A stretch of 57,376 nt of DNA. It comes from Caulobacter sp. GTDB taxonomy: Bacteria; Pseudomonadota; Alphaproteobacteria; Caulobacterales; Caulobacteraceae. Made by a program: the position numbers and the translations under genes. The DNA lies in assembly GCA_028291265.1 (NCBI GenBank), contig JAQGIK010000188.1, positions 1 to 57,376 of the forward strand, in the 5' to 3' direction. Below, piece by piece: positions 43,100 through 53,411 of this stretch. Position 1 is the first letter of the stretch, and each line of letters starts with the position of its first letter. A model generated the notes under the pieces. That model was not told the DNA's origin. It was given only the letters and a program-made list of their open reading frames with translations, and did not search any database.

Positions 43100-43186
43100 G
43101 GGGAGGTCCGATGCCGTGAATCAGACCTTAAGACTCGCGCCAATTGGTCAAGAAAGCCTTTAAGGACAGGCGCTTGGCTAACGGGC

Positions 43187-43204
43187 GATTCACTTGGGTG
43201 AATC
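43187..43204. repeat. Small inverted repeat upstream of pilin 1
   Basis: GATTCAC-TTGG-GTGAATC, a perfect 7-bp palindrome in the divergent promoter region between the secretin-domain gene and pilin 1. Candidate operator; could equally be a leader hairpin. Confidence 0.4.
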
Positions 43205-43259
43205 GGATTTTAAGTATACACAAAAATAAACCCGATTTAGGCGCATCTTTGCTTTGGCC

Positions 43260-43274
43260 TTTACTAGGCGTTAA
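43260..43274 (+). promoter_or_regulatory. CtrA-like box upstream of pilin 1
   Basis: TTTA-CTAGGCG-TTAA, one mismatch from the CtrA consensus TTAA-N7-TTAA, 90 bases before the pilin ATG. The same box with the same flank (TTTACT-N5-TTAAGCGC) precedes pilin 2. Confidence 0.6.
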
Positions 43275-43364
43275 GCGCGGCGCGACATTCTGTCCATGCA
43301 TCTGGGGGCAGCGGGCGATGGGCCTGACAAGACCCCGCCTCGACCCGCTATCAGGAGAAAAGAC

Positions 43365-43529
43365 ATGACCAAGTTCGTTTCGCGCTTCGCCAAGGACCAG
43401 TCGGGCGCCACCGCCATCGAGTATGGCCTGATCGTCGCGCTCATCGCCGTCGTGATCATCACCGCGGTGACCACCCTCGGCACCAAGCTGGACACCGCCT
43501 TCGGCGGCATCAACTCCAAGCTTCCCTAA
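43365..43529 (+). CDS. pilA: Flp/Fap-type pilin 1
   Basis: Flp pilin of 54 residues from the ATG at 43365, with AGGAGA upstream. After a short basic leader, DQSGATAIEYGLIVALIAVV gives the prepilin cleavage site (after Gly) and the Glu-Tyr pair typical of Flp pilins. It differs from pilin 2 at only two residues (Lys10/Gln, Asp43/Asn). Processed by the CpaA peptidase and assembled into the polar pilus. Followed by its own strong terminator, so it is an independent transcript. Confidence 0.95.
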   Translation: MTKFVSRFAKDQSGATAIEYGLIVALIAVVIITAVTTLGTKLDTAFGGINSKLP

Positions 43530-43570
43530 TCCCAGGGGGCCGCAAGGCCCAGCAAGCCTAGGAAACGGAA

Positions 43571-43598
43571 GGGCCCCGGCGCAAGCCGGGGCCCTTTT
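43571..43598 (+). terminator. Rho-independent terminator of pilin 1
   Basis: Perfect 10-bp stem GGGCCCCGGC/GCCGGGGCCC, GCAA loop and TTTT tail, about 40 bases after the stop. Confidence 0.93.
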
Positions 43599-44115
43599 CG
43601 CATGCAAGGGCCTCCTTTTGGCCGGCAGACGCGTCCGACAGATCCCGGGCGGTCGTCGGTCCCCGAGCGCTGGGCCGGACCCGCCCAGCTGAAACCCGCG
43701 GCCTGGCCGCCGGCCGGCCTCGTCCCGGCCCGTCCATCCCCTGATCCCGGCGACTCCTCGAAGGAGGGGCCCGCGACGGTTCCGGCGAACCCCCGGGATT
43801 CTGCGCCATTCTGAAACAGACTCCGGCGGCGGGCCTTTTCCGCCCGCGGTTCGACGAGCGTTGCTCTAAAAAAACTTCGAGGCCTCAAAGGTTAGCGTCG
43901 AATTCAGAATTGGCATAAATCGCGGAAAAATAATGGTATTTTGGTCATGGTTAACCGAAGCTAATAGTAAACACCAATAAACCAAAAGAAAAATATGGCC
44001 TGTACTTCGATGTTTACTGGCAATTAAGCGCAGTCCCCCAAAGTGGCCTTGTTTTCGGGGGAGCAGGCCACAGCGGCTTGAAAAACCCGCCAGGCTTGCA
44101 ACAGGAGAAAAAGCC
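43599..44115. other. Gene-free region between the two pilins
   Basis: About 500 bases without a convincing gene. The first 260 are GC-rich and repetitive in style. From about 43865 to 44025 the sequence is strikingly AT-rich for this genome and holds ATGGTTAA (43947-43954, CtrA half-site TTAACCAT on the minus strand) and the CtrA-like box at 44013. The last 20 bases give the AGGAG ribosome site. Most likely the long promoter region of pilin 2. Confidence 0.6.
44013..44027 (+). promoter_or_regulatory. CtrA-like box upstream of pilin 2
   Basis: TTTA-CTGGCAA-TTAA followed by GCGC, 88 bases before the ATG. Same form, flank and distance as the box before pilin 1. Confidence 0.6.
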
Positions 44116-44280
44116 ATGACCAAGTTCGTTTCGCGCTTCGCCCAAGACCAATCCGGCGCCACGGCCATCGAATACGGCCTGATCGTCGCCCTCATCGCCG
44201 TCGTGATCATCACCGCCGTGACGACCCTCGGCACCAAGCTGAACACCGCCTTCGGTGGCATCAACTCGAAGCTGCCGTAA
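44116..44280 (+). CDS. pilA: Flp/Fap-type pilin 2
   Basis: A 54-residue Flp pilin (ATG at 44116, AGGAG upstream), almost identical to pilin 1: MTKFVSRFAQDQSGATAIEY and ending FGGINSKLP. The prepilin peptidase site and hydrophobic segment are intact. The two copies use different synonymous codons at several places, so the duplication is not brand new or is kept by selection on protein. Directly upstream of cpaA, with a terminator between, as pilA is in Caulobacter. Confidence 0.95.
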   Translation: MTKFVSRFAQDQSGATAIEYGLIVALIAVVIITAVTTLGTKLNTAFGGINSKLP

Positions 44281-44317
44281 GACAAAGCAAGCTCACAAAG
44301 CTTCGCTTGAAAACGGG

Positions 44318-44349
44318 GGGCCCGCGGAGAAATCCGCGGGCCCTTCCGC
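44318..44349 (+). terminator. Terminator-like hairpin after pilin 2
   Basis: Perfect 11-bp stem GGGCCCGCGGA/TCCGCGGGCCC around a GAAA loop, followed by TTCCGCTTT. Strong stem, imperfect T-run; probably partial termination before cpaA. Confidence 0.8.
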
Positions 44350-44513
44350 TTTGGGGACTGGTTGCGTGCGCGGCGCGCTACCTGTCCCCGGTTTGCGCAG
44401 GCCGGGGACAGGGGCGCCCCTCCAACCGAGAAGGCGCAATCTTCGACCGAAAGCGGGGCGAACCCGTCCCCGACTAACCTTCCATTCACCCTCCCACGGC
44501 ATTGTCGCGATCA

Positions 44514-45035
44514 ATGTTCCAGACCCTGCAACTGCTGCTGCTGAGCGTCTTCCCGGCCATGACCATCGTGGGCGGCCTGAAGGACATCACCAGCTTCACC
44601 ATCCCCAACTGGATCTCGCTGGTCCTGATCGGCGGTTTCGGCCTGGCCGCGGCCGCGCTGGGCATGCCCTGGCAGACTGCGCTGCTTTGTCTCGGCATCG
44701 GCGTCGGCGCCCTGTTCGTCGCCATGGGCATGTTCGCCCTCGGCTGGATCGGCGGCGGCGACGCCAAGCTGTTCGCGGCCGCCGCCCTGTGGCTGGGCTG
44801 GCCCGCCTCCATCACCTTCATTCTGGTCACCGGCCTGGCCGGCGGGGCGCTCGCCGTCTCGCTGCTGGGCCTGCGGTCGGTGTGGCTGCGCCCCATCGCG
44901 GTGCGCGGTCCCGACTGGGTCGGCCGTCTGGCCAAGCCCGGGGGCGATGCGCCCTACGGCGTGGCCATCGCCATTGGCGCCCTGGCGGCGTTTCCGGAAA
45001 GCCCCCTGGCCCTGGCGTTCGCAGCCCTTTCCTGA
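44514..45035 (+). CDS. cpaA: Prepilin peptidase CpaA (TadV)
   Basis: A24-family membrane aspartyl peptidase, 173 residues, which processes the Flp pilins and TadE-like pseudopilins. The two catalytic Asp motifs are visible: GGLKDITSFTIPNW near 20-33 and GGGDAKLFAAAALWLG near 80-95. Six hydrophobic segments. It lacks the N-methylation domain of PilD-type enzymes, as usual for CpaA/TadV. A TTG four codons upstream is in frame, but the ATG is preferred. Located between pilin 2 and cpaB. Confidence 0.93.
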   Translation: MFQTLQLLLLSVFPAMTIVGGLKDITSFTIPNWISLVLIGGFGLAAAALGMPWQTALLCLGIGVGALFVAMGMFALGWIGGGDAKLFAAAALWLGWPASITFILVTGLAGGALAVSLLGLRSVWLRPIAVRGPDWVGRLAKPGGDAPYGVAIAIGALAAFPESPLALAFAALS

Positions 45036-45042
45036 ATTGGGT

Positions 45043-45061
45043 TTAGGTCCGCGTTAACCAT
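45043..45061 (+). promoter_or_regulatory. CtrA-like site upstream of cpaB
   Basis: TTAG-GTCCGCG-TTAA followed by CCAT, which also makes the full half-site TTAACCAT (45054-45061). It lies in the 154-base gap before cpaB, 129 bases from the ATG, and may start the cpaBCDEF-tadBC transcript. Confidence 0.45.
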
Positions 45062-45189
45062 GGCCGGTCGATGGTGCATCCGCCGCCAGAAGGGCGCGAC
45101 GCGAATCGCCCGTGCGCTGGGCCCCAAGGCCCGACGTGCACAGAAGTTTTCCCCGGCCCCTCTTCCGTCGGGACAGCAGTTCGAGCCGC

Positions 45190-46086
45190 ATGAGCCCCGT
45201 CCGCCTGTTCATTCTCGTGATTGCCGCCCTGGCCGCCATCGTGCTGGCCTTTGTGGTGCGCGGCGCCTTCGCGCCGAAGAAGGCCGCCGCGCCCGTGGCC
45301 GTGGTCGCCGCCGCCGCGCCTGAGGTCAAGCCGACCGTCCAGGTGCTGGTCGCCAAGCGCGACCTGCCGATCGGCACGCGCATCGTCGCCGGCGATCTCG
45401 GCTGGCAGCAATGGCCGGCCGAGGGCATGAACCCCAGCTTCATCACCGACGGCGGGGCCGCGAAAGTTGAAAAGACCGGCGCCGCCGGGGCCGCCGAGGG
45501 CGCCGCCCGCACGGCCGGCAACCTGTTCACCAACGGCGACATGGGCGGCATGGTCGGGACGATCGTGAAAGAACCCTTCGTGGTCGGCGAGCCGATCGTC
45601 GTCCGCAAGGTCGTGCGCGGCGGCGAGGGCGGCTTCATGTCGGTGGTGCTGACCCCCGGCATGCGGGCCATCGCCGCCCCGGTCACCGTCGACAGCGCCG
45701 TGGCCGGCTTCATCCTGCCCGGCGACCGGGTCGACGTCATCTACAGCCGCGACGCCCAGAGCGAAGACATCAAGGGCTATGTCACCCGCACGGTGATGCG
45801 TAACGTCCGCGTCCTGGCCATCGACCAGAAGCCGCAGCCCGACAAGGACGCCCAGTCCATGGTCGGGGCCGTCGCCAGCCTCGAAATTCCCGCCGCCGAC
45901 GTCGAGGCGATGGCCAGCGCCGTCGCCCAGGCCAAGCAGAGCGGCGTCCTCATCCTGGTCCTGCGCGGCATCACCGACACCGCCGGCGGGCCCAGCCGCG
46001 GCGGCGGCGCCAGCGGAGCTGAACAAACCCACACCGTGCGCGTGCACCGCGCCGGGGTGGTTACGGAAGTGAAGGTGTCCCCATGA
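45190..46086 (+). CDS. cpaB: Flp pilus assembly protein CpaB (RcpC)
   Basis: A 298-residue periplasmic protein anchored by one N-terminal helix (MSPVRLFILVIAALAAIVLA). The SAF-like domain contains VQVLVAKRDLPIGTRIVAGD and later GMRAIAAPVTVDSAVAGFILPGDRVDV. It is thought to bind the cell wall and support the secretin channel. Its stop overlaps cpaC by four bases. A Gly/Ala-rich insert (EKTGAAGAAEGAARTAGN) around 95-112 is a lineage feature. Confidence 0.95.
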   Translation: MSPVRLFILVIAALAAIVLAFVVRGAFAPKKAAAPVAVVAAAAPEVKPTVQVLVAKRDLPIGTRIVAGDLGWQQWPAEGMNPSFITDGGAAKVEKTGAAGAAEGAARTAGNLFTNGDMGGMVGTIVKEPFVVGEPIVVRKVVRGGEGGFMSVVLTPGMRAIAAPVTVDSAVAGFILPGDRVDVIYSRDAQSEDIKGYVTRTVMRNVRVLAIDQKPQPDKDAQSMVGAVASLEIPAADVEAMASAVAQAKQSGVLILVLRGITDTAGGPSRGGGASGAEQTHTVRVHRAGVVTEVKVSP

Positions 46087-47666
46087 GCCGGCTTAGGTTC
46101 ATTCCCGCTCTTGTCGCCGCCTGCTGTTTAGCGCTGGGCGGCCCGATGGCGTCCGCGCAAGGCCTGGCCGGCGGGCCCGCCCCGGCCCCGGCCTATGAGG
46201 CGCCCGGAACCCTGCGGGTCGATCTGGCCGCCGGCGGATCGCAGACCCTCAGCCTGCCGCGCGGCAAGTCGGCCATCGTCGAACTGCCCGTCGACGCCCG
46301 CGACGTGCTGGTCACCAACCCGGCCGTGGCCGACGCCATGCTGCGCACGCCGCGCCGCATCTACATCCTGGGGGTCGCCTCGGGCCAGACCGACGCCGTC
46401 TTCTTCGACGCGCAAGGCCGCCGCATCCTGTCGCTCAACATCCGCGTCGACCAGGATATCAGCGCCCTGGCCGACACCATCAATCGCGTGCTGCCCGGCA
46501 GCAAGGTGAGCATCGAGCCGATCGGCGACAGCCTGATCCTCTCGGGCCTGGTGCTGACCGCCTCGGACGCCGACAAGGCCGGCCAGATCGCCCGCCGCTT
46601 CGTGGCCAAGCCCGAGCAGGTGATGAACATGATCCAGGTCGCCGCCAGCGACCAGGTCATGCTCAAGGTCCGCGTCGTCGAGGTGAACCGCACCGTCGTC
46701 AAACAGCTGGGCTTCGACCTCAACGCCGTGCTCGGCCAGGTGGGCCTGGACCAGCTGACCTTCGCCACCGCCGCCACCTTCGGCATCAACGGCTCCCTGC
46801 TCGGCGGCCTGTCGGGCGGCTATGGCCTGGACACCACCAAGGCGCCGGTCATGGACCTGCCCTGCACCGGGCCGGGCTGGAGCGCCGGGTCGCTCTGCCC
46901 CAACGTCGTGCGCAACGCCAATGACGCGGCCAACTACAACGCCGCCACCACCCAGGACGTCGTCGGTTCGGACGGCCTCAACAAGGCCAACGCCACCATC
47001 AAGGCCTTCGAGCGCGTCGGCCTGGTCCGCACCCTGGCCGAGCCCTACCTGTCGAGCGTCAACGGCGAACCGGCCAACTTCCTGGCCGGCGGCGAGTTCC
47101 CGGTCCCGGTCGGCCAGGACAACACCGGCAAGGTGACCATCGAGTTCAAGAAATACGGCGTCGGCCTTGGCTTCACCCCGGTGGTGCTGAGCGGCGGCCG
47201 CATCAACATCAAGCTGTCGGTCGAGGTCTCGGAGCTCTCCAACGCCGGCGCCTTCACGGTCGGCACGGGCTCCACCGCCCTGACCATCCCCGGCCTGTCG
47301 GTGCGCCGCGCCGAGAACGTCGTCGAACTGCCGTCGGGCGGCACGATGATGATCGCCGGCCTGCTGCAGGAACGGTCGGCCCAGAACCTCGACAGCCTGC
47401 CCGGGCTGATGAACGCGCCGATCCTCGGCACCCTGTTCCGCAGCCGCGACTTCACCTCGGGCCAGACCGAGCTGGTCATCATCGTCACGCCCTACATCGT
47501 CGACGGCAAGAACCCCAAGGCCTTCCAGACGCCGGCCGACGGCCTGCAGTTCGCCTCGGATCCCGAGACGCTGCTGCTCGGCAAGCTGAACAAGGTGGTC
47601 AAGGCGCCGCCGAACGCCAACGCCGGCCGCCGCTACCAGGGCCCCATCGGATACGTGATCGAGTAA
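46083..47666 (+). CDS. cpaC: Flp pilus secretin CpaC (RcpA)
   Basis: Outer-membrane secretin of 527 residues. A signal peptide (to about ASAQG, 25) is followed by the pilus-formation N-domain (VLVTNPAVADAMLRTPRRIY, YILGVASGQTDAVFFDAQGR), a BON-like segment and then the secretin pore (VGLVRTLAEPYLSSVNGEPA, FLAGGEFPVPV, GLGFTPVVL, LPSGGTMMIAGLLQ, TELVIIVTPYIV). It forms the pilus exit channel. Coupled to cpaB by overlap and followed after five bases by cpaD. Confidence 0.97.
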   Translation: MSRLRFIPALVAACCLALGGPMASAQGLAGGPAPAPAYEAPGTLRVDLAAGGSQTLSLPRGKSAIVELPVDARDVLVTNPAVADAMLRTPRRIYILGVASGQTDAVFFDAQGRRILSLNIRVDQDISALADTINRVLPGSKVSIEPIGDSLILSGLVLTASDADKAGQIARRFVAKPEQVMNMIQVAASDQVMLKVRVVEVNRTVVKQLGFDLNAVLGQVGLDQLTFATAATFGINGSLLGGLSGGYGLDTTKAPVMDLPCTGPGWSAGSLCPNVVRNANDAANYNAATTQDVVGSDGLNKANATIKAFERVGLVRTLAEPYLSSVNGEPANFLAGGEFPVPVGQDNTGKVTIEFKKYGVGLGFTPVVLSGGRINIKLSVEVSELSNAGAFTVGTGSTALTIPGLSVRRAENVVELPSGGTMMIAGLLQERSAQNLDSLPGLMNAPILGTLFRSRDFTSGQTELVIIVTPYIVDGKNPKAFQTPADGLQFASDPETLLLGKLNKVVKAPPNANAGRRYQGPIGYVIE

Positions 47667-47671
47667 CGCAC

Positions 47672-48358
47672 ATGACCCCGCGCATCCTCCTCCTCACCGC
47701 CCTTTCCGCAGCCGCGCTTCTCGCCGGCTGCGCCACCGCGTCGGGCCCGCAGGCCGATCCGACCACGCCCACGGCGCTCGACGCCTGGTCGCGCGAGGTC
47801 AAGGTCGTGGCCGAGCCCCAGGACGTCCGGCTGGCCCCGCACGAGACGGGCCTGTCGGTGACCCAGGCCGACGCCCTGGAAGGCTTCGTCATCGCCTGGA
47901 TGAAGGCCGAAGGCCGCGGCATCACCGTGCGGGCCAGCGACACCGGGCCCTCGGCCCGCGGCGCCAACCGCGTCGCCTGGGACGCCCGCGACCGGCTGGT
48001 CAGCCTCGGCGTGCCGCCCGCCAGCATCAAGATGGCCGCCTACGACGGGGCCGACGATCCCAAGGCTCCGGTGATCGTCAGCTTCAACCAGTTCGTCGCC
48101 GAGGTCCCGCAATGCGGCGGCTGGCGCAACCTCAGCCACAGCAACGACAACCGGGCCTACGACAACTTCGGCTGCGCGGTGACCGCCAACCTGGCGGCCC
48201 AGGTCGCCAACCCCGAGGACCTGGTCAGCCCGCGCGACCAGCAGCCCGTCGAGGGCGGCAACCGCGAGGTCATGTACGACAAGTATCGCAAGGGCGAGGC
48301 CACCGGCTCCAAGCGGGACGACAAGGCCAGCGGCGCGGTTTCCCAGGTGGTGAACTGA
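47672..48358 (+). CDS. cpaD: Pilus assembly lipoprotein CpaD
   Basis: A 228-residue periplasmic lipoprotein with lipobox LLAGC at about 15-19 (MTPRILLLTALSAAALLAGC). SFNQFVAEVPQCGGWRNLS, YDNFGCAVTANLAAQVANPEDL and SPRD are the CpaD/RcpB hallmarks. It is believed to act as a secretin-associated factor that aids CpaC assembly. Three bases separate it from cpaE. Confidence 0.95.
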   Translation: MTPRILLLTALSAAALLAGCATASGPQADPTTPTALDAWSREVKVVAEPQDVRLAPHETGLSVTQADALEGFVIAWMKAEGRGITVRASDTGPSARGANRVAWDARDRLVSLGVPPASIKMAAYDGADDPKAPVIVSFNQFVAEVPQCGGWRNLSHSNDNRAYDNFGCAVTANLAAQVANPEDLVSPRDQQPVEGGNREVMYDKYRKGEATGSKRDDKASGAVSQVVN

Positions 48359-48361
48359 CCC

Positions 48362-49894
48362 ATGAACGCGCGTCCCGCTGACGATCCTTTCGACCTGGGC
48401 TTCGAAGCCGACGACGACTTCGCCACGCCCCAGCAGGCGCCGGCCGTCGACCCCTGGGCCGACCTCGGCTCACCGGTCGGGTCGATCGCGCCGCAGGCCG
48501 CCGACCCCTTCGCCGCCGATCCCTTCGCGCCCGATCCGTTCGCGACCACCGCCCAAGCGGGCGAGCGCGATCCCTTTGCCGACTTCCCACCCGCCCGTCC
48601 GAACGACGAGCCCGAGTATCCAAGAATGGCGTCCGCTTCCGCACCCCACGCGAACAACCCCGTCCACGACATGATCGCCGGAGCCGAAAGCGCGCTCGGC
48701 GAGGCGCCGGTGCCGCGCATCACCATCAACGTCTTCTGCGCCCGCACCGACACCGCCGAGGTGGTCGAACGGGCCAGCACCGACCGGCGGCTGTCGCGGG
48801 CCTCGACCATCGTCCGGGCCGGCGGCCTGGCCGCCGCCGTCGAGCACTACCAGAACCAGCCGACCCCCAGTCTGGTCGTCGTCGAGAGCCTCGACCCGGC
48901 CCCGCAGATGATCGCCCTCCTCGACCGCCTGGCCGAGGTCTGCGATCCCGGCACCAAGGTCATGGTCATCGGTTCGGCCAACGACATCGCCCTTTACCGC
49001 GAGCTGATGCGCCGCGGGGTCAGCGAATACCTCGTGCCGCCGCTGCAGCCGCTGCAGATCATCCGCGCCATCGGCGGCCTCTACGCCGACCCCTCGCAGC
49101 CCTTCCTCGGCCGCCAGATCGCCTTCGTCGGCGCGCGCGGCGGCTCGGGCGCCTCGACCCTGGCCCACAACATCGCCTGGACCATCTCCGAGCGCATGCT
49201 GGCCGGCACCGTGCTGGTCGACTACGACCTGGCCTTCGGCACCGCCGGCCTCAATTTCAACCATGACCCGCTGCAAGGCGTCATGGATGCGCTGGGCCAG
49301 CCCGACCGTCTCGATCCCGTCCTGATGGACCGGATGATGGCCCGCTGCACCGACCGGCTCAGCCTGTTCGCCGCCCCGGCCACGCTCGACAACGACTACG
49401 ATATCTCCGGCGACGCCTATGAGGAGGTGACGCAGAAGATCCGCGGCGCCGCCCCCTTCGTGGTCCTCGACCTGCCGCACGGCTGGAATGCCTGGACGCG
49501 CAAGATGCTGATCGCCTCGGACGATCTGATCATTGTCGCGACGCCGGATCTCGCCTCCCTGCGCAACGCCAAGAACATGGTCGACCTGGTCCGCCAGGCG
49601 CGGCCGAACGACAATCCGCCCCGGCTGGTGCTCAACCAGGTCGGCCTGCCCGGCCGCCCGGAAATCCCGGCCAAGGACTTTGGTGACGCCCTCGGCGTGG
49701 CCCCGTCGATGATCATCGGCTTCGACGCCAAGACCTTCGGCCAGGCCGCCAACAACGGCCAGATGATCATCGAGAGCGCCCCCAAGTCCAAGGCCGCCGC
49801 CGACATCGAGGCCCTGGCCCAGCTGATCAGCCGCCGCGAACCGCCGGCCCCCAAGAAGGCCTCGTCGCTCTCGGGCCTGTTCAGGAAGAAATAG
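48362..49894 (+). CDS. cpaE: Pilus localisation ATPase CpaE (TadZ)
   Basis: A 510-residue MinD/ParA-like protein. A low-complexity Asp/Pro/Ala start (to about 100) is followed by an atypical receiver-like domain (about 115-245; VVVESLDPAPQMIALLDRL) and the ATPase domain with deviant Walker A GARGGSGAST at about 257-266 and LVDYDLAFGTAGLNF. It places the Tad secretion machine at the cell pole. The repeated DPFA units (ADPFAADPFAPDPFA) in the N-terminal tail could be a pole-binding linker. Confidence 0.95.
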   Translation: MNARPADDPFDLGFEADDDFATPQQAPAVDPWADLGSPVGSIAPQAADPFAADPFAPDPFATTAQAGERDPFADFPPARPNDEPEYPRMASASAPHANNPVHDMIAGAESALGEAPVPRITINVFCARTDTAEVVERASTDRRLSRASTIVRAGGLAAAVEHYQNQPTPSLVVVESLDPAPQMIALLDRLAEVCDPGTKVMVIGSANDIALYRELMRRGVSEYLVPPLQPLQIIRAIGGLYADPSQPFLGRQIAFVGARGGSGASTLAHNIAWTISERMLAGTVLVDYDLAFGTAGLNFNHDPLQGVMDALGQPDRLDPVLMDRMMARCTDRLSLFAAPATLDNDYDISGDAYEEVTQKIRGAAPFVVLDLPHGWNAWTRKMLIASDDLIIVATPDLASLRNAKNMVDLVRQARPNDNPPRLVLNQVGLPGRPEIPAKDFGDALGVAPSMIIGFDAKTFGQAANNGQMIIESAPKSKAAADIEALAQLISRREPPAPKKASSLSGLFRKK

Positions 49895-51421
<1,527 letters not shown>

Positions 51422-51426
51422 CCGCG

Positions 51427-52413
51427 ATGATGATCACCATCCTCATCGCCTTCCTGGCCTTCGTGACCCTCGCCGGCCTCGGCTTCGTGTTCGCCGGCGC
51501 CGGCGGCGGCAACAAGGCGACCAAGCGGGCCCAGGCCATCGTCTCGGGCGGCCCGCGCACCACGGCCGACCGCAAGGCCGTCGCCCGCGCCGCCGCCAAC
51601 ACCCCGGAAGCGCGCCGTAAGCAGATCCTCAAGACCCTGAAGGATCAAGAAAAGCAGCAGAAGAAGGCCACCTTCAACCTGAAGTCCAAGATGCTTCAGG
51701 CCGGGCTGAAGGGGAACGTCAAGGTCTTCTGGATCGTCAGCGGCGTCGTCGGGGTGATGGTGTTCACCGCCGTGCTGCTGTTCCAGCGCAATCCGCTGAT
51801 CGCGCTTCCCGCCGGCTTTGCGGCCGCCTTCGGCCTGCCGCGCTGGGTCATCGGCTTCCTGTCCAAGCGCCGCATCAAGAAGTTCACCGAACACTTCTCC
51901 GACGCCATCGACATCATCGTTCGCGGCATCAAGTCGGGCCTGCCGGTCCACGACTGCCTGAAGATCATCGGCCGCGAGAGCCCCGAGCCGCTGGGCGGCG
52001 AGTTCCGCACCCTGGTCGACAACGTCGGGGTCGGCATCGCCATCAGCGATGCGCTGGAGAAGATGTTCCAGCGCATGCCGACCAGCGAGCTGCGCTTCTT
52101 CGCCATCGTGCTGGCCATCCAGCAGAAGACCGGCGGCAACCTGGCCGAGGCCCTCAACAACCTTTCCCAAGTGCTTCGCGCCCGCAAGCTGATGCGCGAG
52201 AAGATCAAGGCCCTGTCGTCGGAAGCCATCGCCTCCAGCTTCATCATCGGCGCCCTGCCGCCCGGCGTGGTCATCCTGATCACGGTGACGACCCCGGCCT
52301 ACATGGCTCCGATGTTCTCCGATCCGCGCGGCCATCTGATGCTGATGGGCGCGGCCTTCTGGATGAGCTGCGGCATCTTCGTGATGCGCAAAATGATCAA
52401 CTTCAAGTTCTGA
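51427..52413 (+). CDS. tadB: Flp pilus inner-membrane platform protein TadB (CpaG)
   Basis: T2SSF-domain protein, 328 residues. An N-terminal helix (about 4-24), a charged cytoplasmic region with many Lys (KDQEKQQKKATFNLKSK), then paired helices, and the domain FSDAIDIIVRGIKSGLPVHD, QQKTGGNLAEALNNLSQVLR. C-terminal helices end at VMRKMINFKF. With TadC it forms the platform turned by CpaF. Confidence 0.95.
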   Translation: MMITILIAFLAFVTLAGLGFVFAGAGGGNKATKRAQAIVSGGPRTTADRKAVARAAANTPEARRKQILKTLKDQEKQQKKATFNLKSKMLQAGLKGNVKVFWIVSGVVGVMVFTAVLLFQRNPLIALPAGFAAAFGLPRWVIGFLSKRRIKKFTEHFSDAIDIIVRGIKSGLPVHDCLKIIGRESPEPLGGEFRTLVDNVGVGIAISDALEKMFQRMPTSELRFFAIVLAIQQKTGGNLAEALNNLSQVLRARKLMREKIKALSSEAIASSFIIGALPPGVVILITVTTPAYMAPMFSDPRGHLMLMGAAFWMSCGIFVMRKMINFKF

Positions 52414-52424
52414 CGGGCGCACAG

Positions 52425-53411
52425 ATGAGCCTCGTCACCATCCTCACCAGTCCCGACAACATCCTCACCGCCTTCGTGGCGGCGATCACCTTCGCCACCA
52501 TCGTCACCCTGGTTTCGCCCATGTTGAAGGGCGACAAGCTGGAAAGCCGGCTGAAGAGCGTCGCCAACCGGCGCGAGGAACTGCGAAAGCGAAACCGCGA
52601 GGCCCTGGCCAAGAAGGGCGCCCAGACCACCACCAGCCTGCGCCACACCGACGAGGGGCTCTACAAGAACGTCGTCGACCGGCTGCAACTCAGCAAGCTG
52701 CTGGAAGACCCCAAGGTCGTCGAAAAGCTGGCCCAGGCCGGTTTTCGCGGGCCGCGGCCGATCTCGACCTTCTACTTCTTCCGCCTGGTCATGCCGTTCG
52801 CCTTCGCCCTGCTGGTCGCCTTCTACCTGTTCGTGGTCAACGATTTCGGCCTGCAGATGATGCAGAAGGTCGCCGCCTGTTTCGCGGCCCTGCTGATCGG
52901 CTACTACGCGCCCAACATCTACATCTCCAACATCGCGTCGAAGCGTCGCGAGAGCATCGTCGCCGCCTTCCCCGACAGCCTCGACCTGCTGCTGATCTGC
53001 GTCGAGAGCGGCATGTCGATCGAGGCGGCGATCATGAAGGTCAGCCAGGAGGTCGGCTCGACCTCCATCGAACTGGCCGAGGAACTCAGCCTGCTGACCG
53101 CCGAACTCAGCTACCTGCCCGAGCGCCGCATGGCCTACGAGGGCCTGGCCAAGCGGACCAACCATCCGGGCGTCAAGTCGGTGGTCACCGCCATGATCCA
53201 GGCCGAGCGCTACGGCACCCCGCTCGGCGCCGCCCTGCGGGTCATGGCCAAGGAAAACCGCGAACTGCGCCTCTCCGCCGCCGAGAAGAAGGCCGCCGCC
53301 CTGCCGGCCAAGCTGACCGTGCCGATGATCCTGTTCTTCCTGCCCGTGCTGTTCGTGGTCATCCTCGGTCCCGCGATCATCAAGGTGCAGGACATCATGG
53401 CCAAGCAGTAG
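52425..53411 (+). CDS. tadC: Flp pilus inner-membrane platform protein TadC (CpaH)
   Basis: T2SSF-domain protein of 328 residues, partner of TadB. An N-terminal helix (to about 32) precedes a basic region (RLKSVANRREELRKRNREAL). Helix pairs then bracket FPDSLDLLLICVESGMSIEA, LAEELSLLTAELSYL and MIQAERYGTPLGAALRVMAKE. The closing helix ends DIMAKQ. It is last in the operon, and its 3' end overlaps the convergent AraC-type gene by 17 bases. Confidence 0.95.
   Translation: MSLVTILTSPDNILTAFVAAITFATIVTLVSPMLKGDKLESRLKSVANRREELRKRNREALAKKGAQTTTSLRHTDEGLYKNVVDRLQLSKLLEDPKVVEKLAQAGFRGPRPISTFYFFRLVMPFAFALLVAFYLFVVNDFGLQMMQKVAACFAALLIGYYAPNIYISNIASKRRESIVAAFPDSLDLLLICVESGMSIEAAIMKVSQEVGSTSIELAEELSLLTAELSYLPERRMAYEGLAKRTNHPGVKSVVTAMIQAERYGTPLGAALRVMAKENRELRLSAAEKKAAALPAKLTVPMILFFLPVLFVVILGPAIIKVQDIMAKQ

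Noticed and set aside
43599..43815. Small open frames between the pilins.
   Set aside because: Proline/arginine-rich frames on both strands with no ribosome site or recognisable sequence; treated as non-coding.
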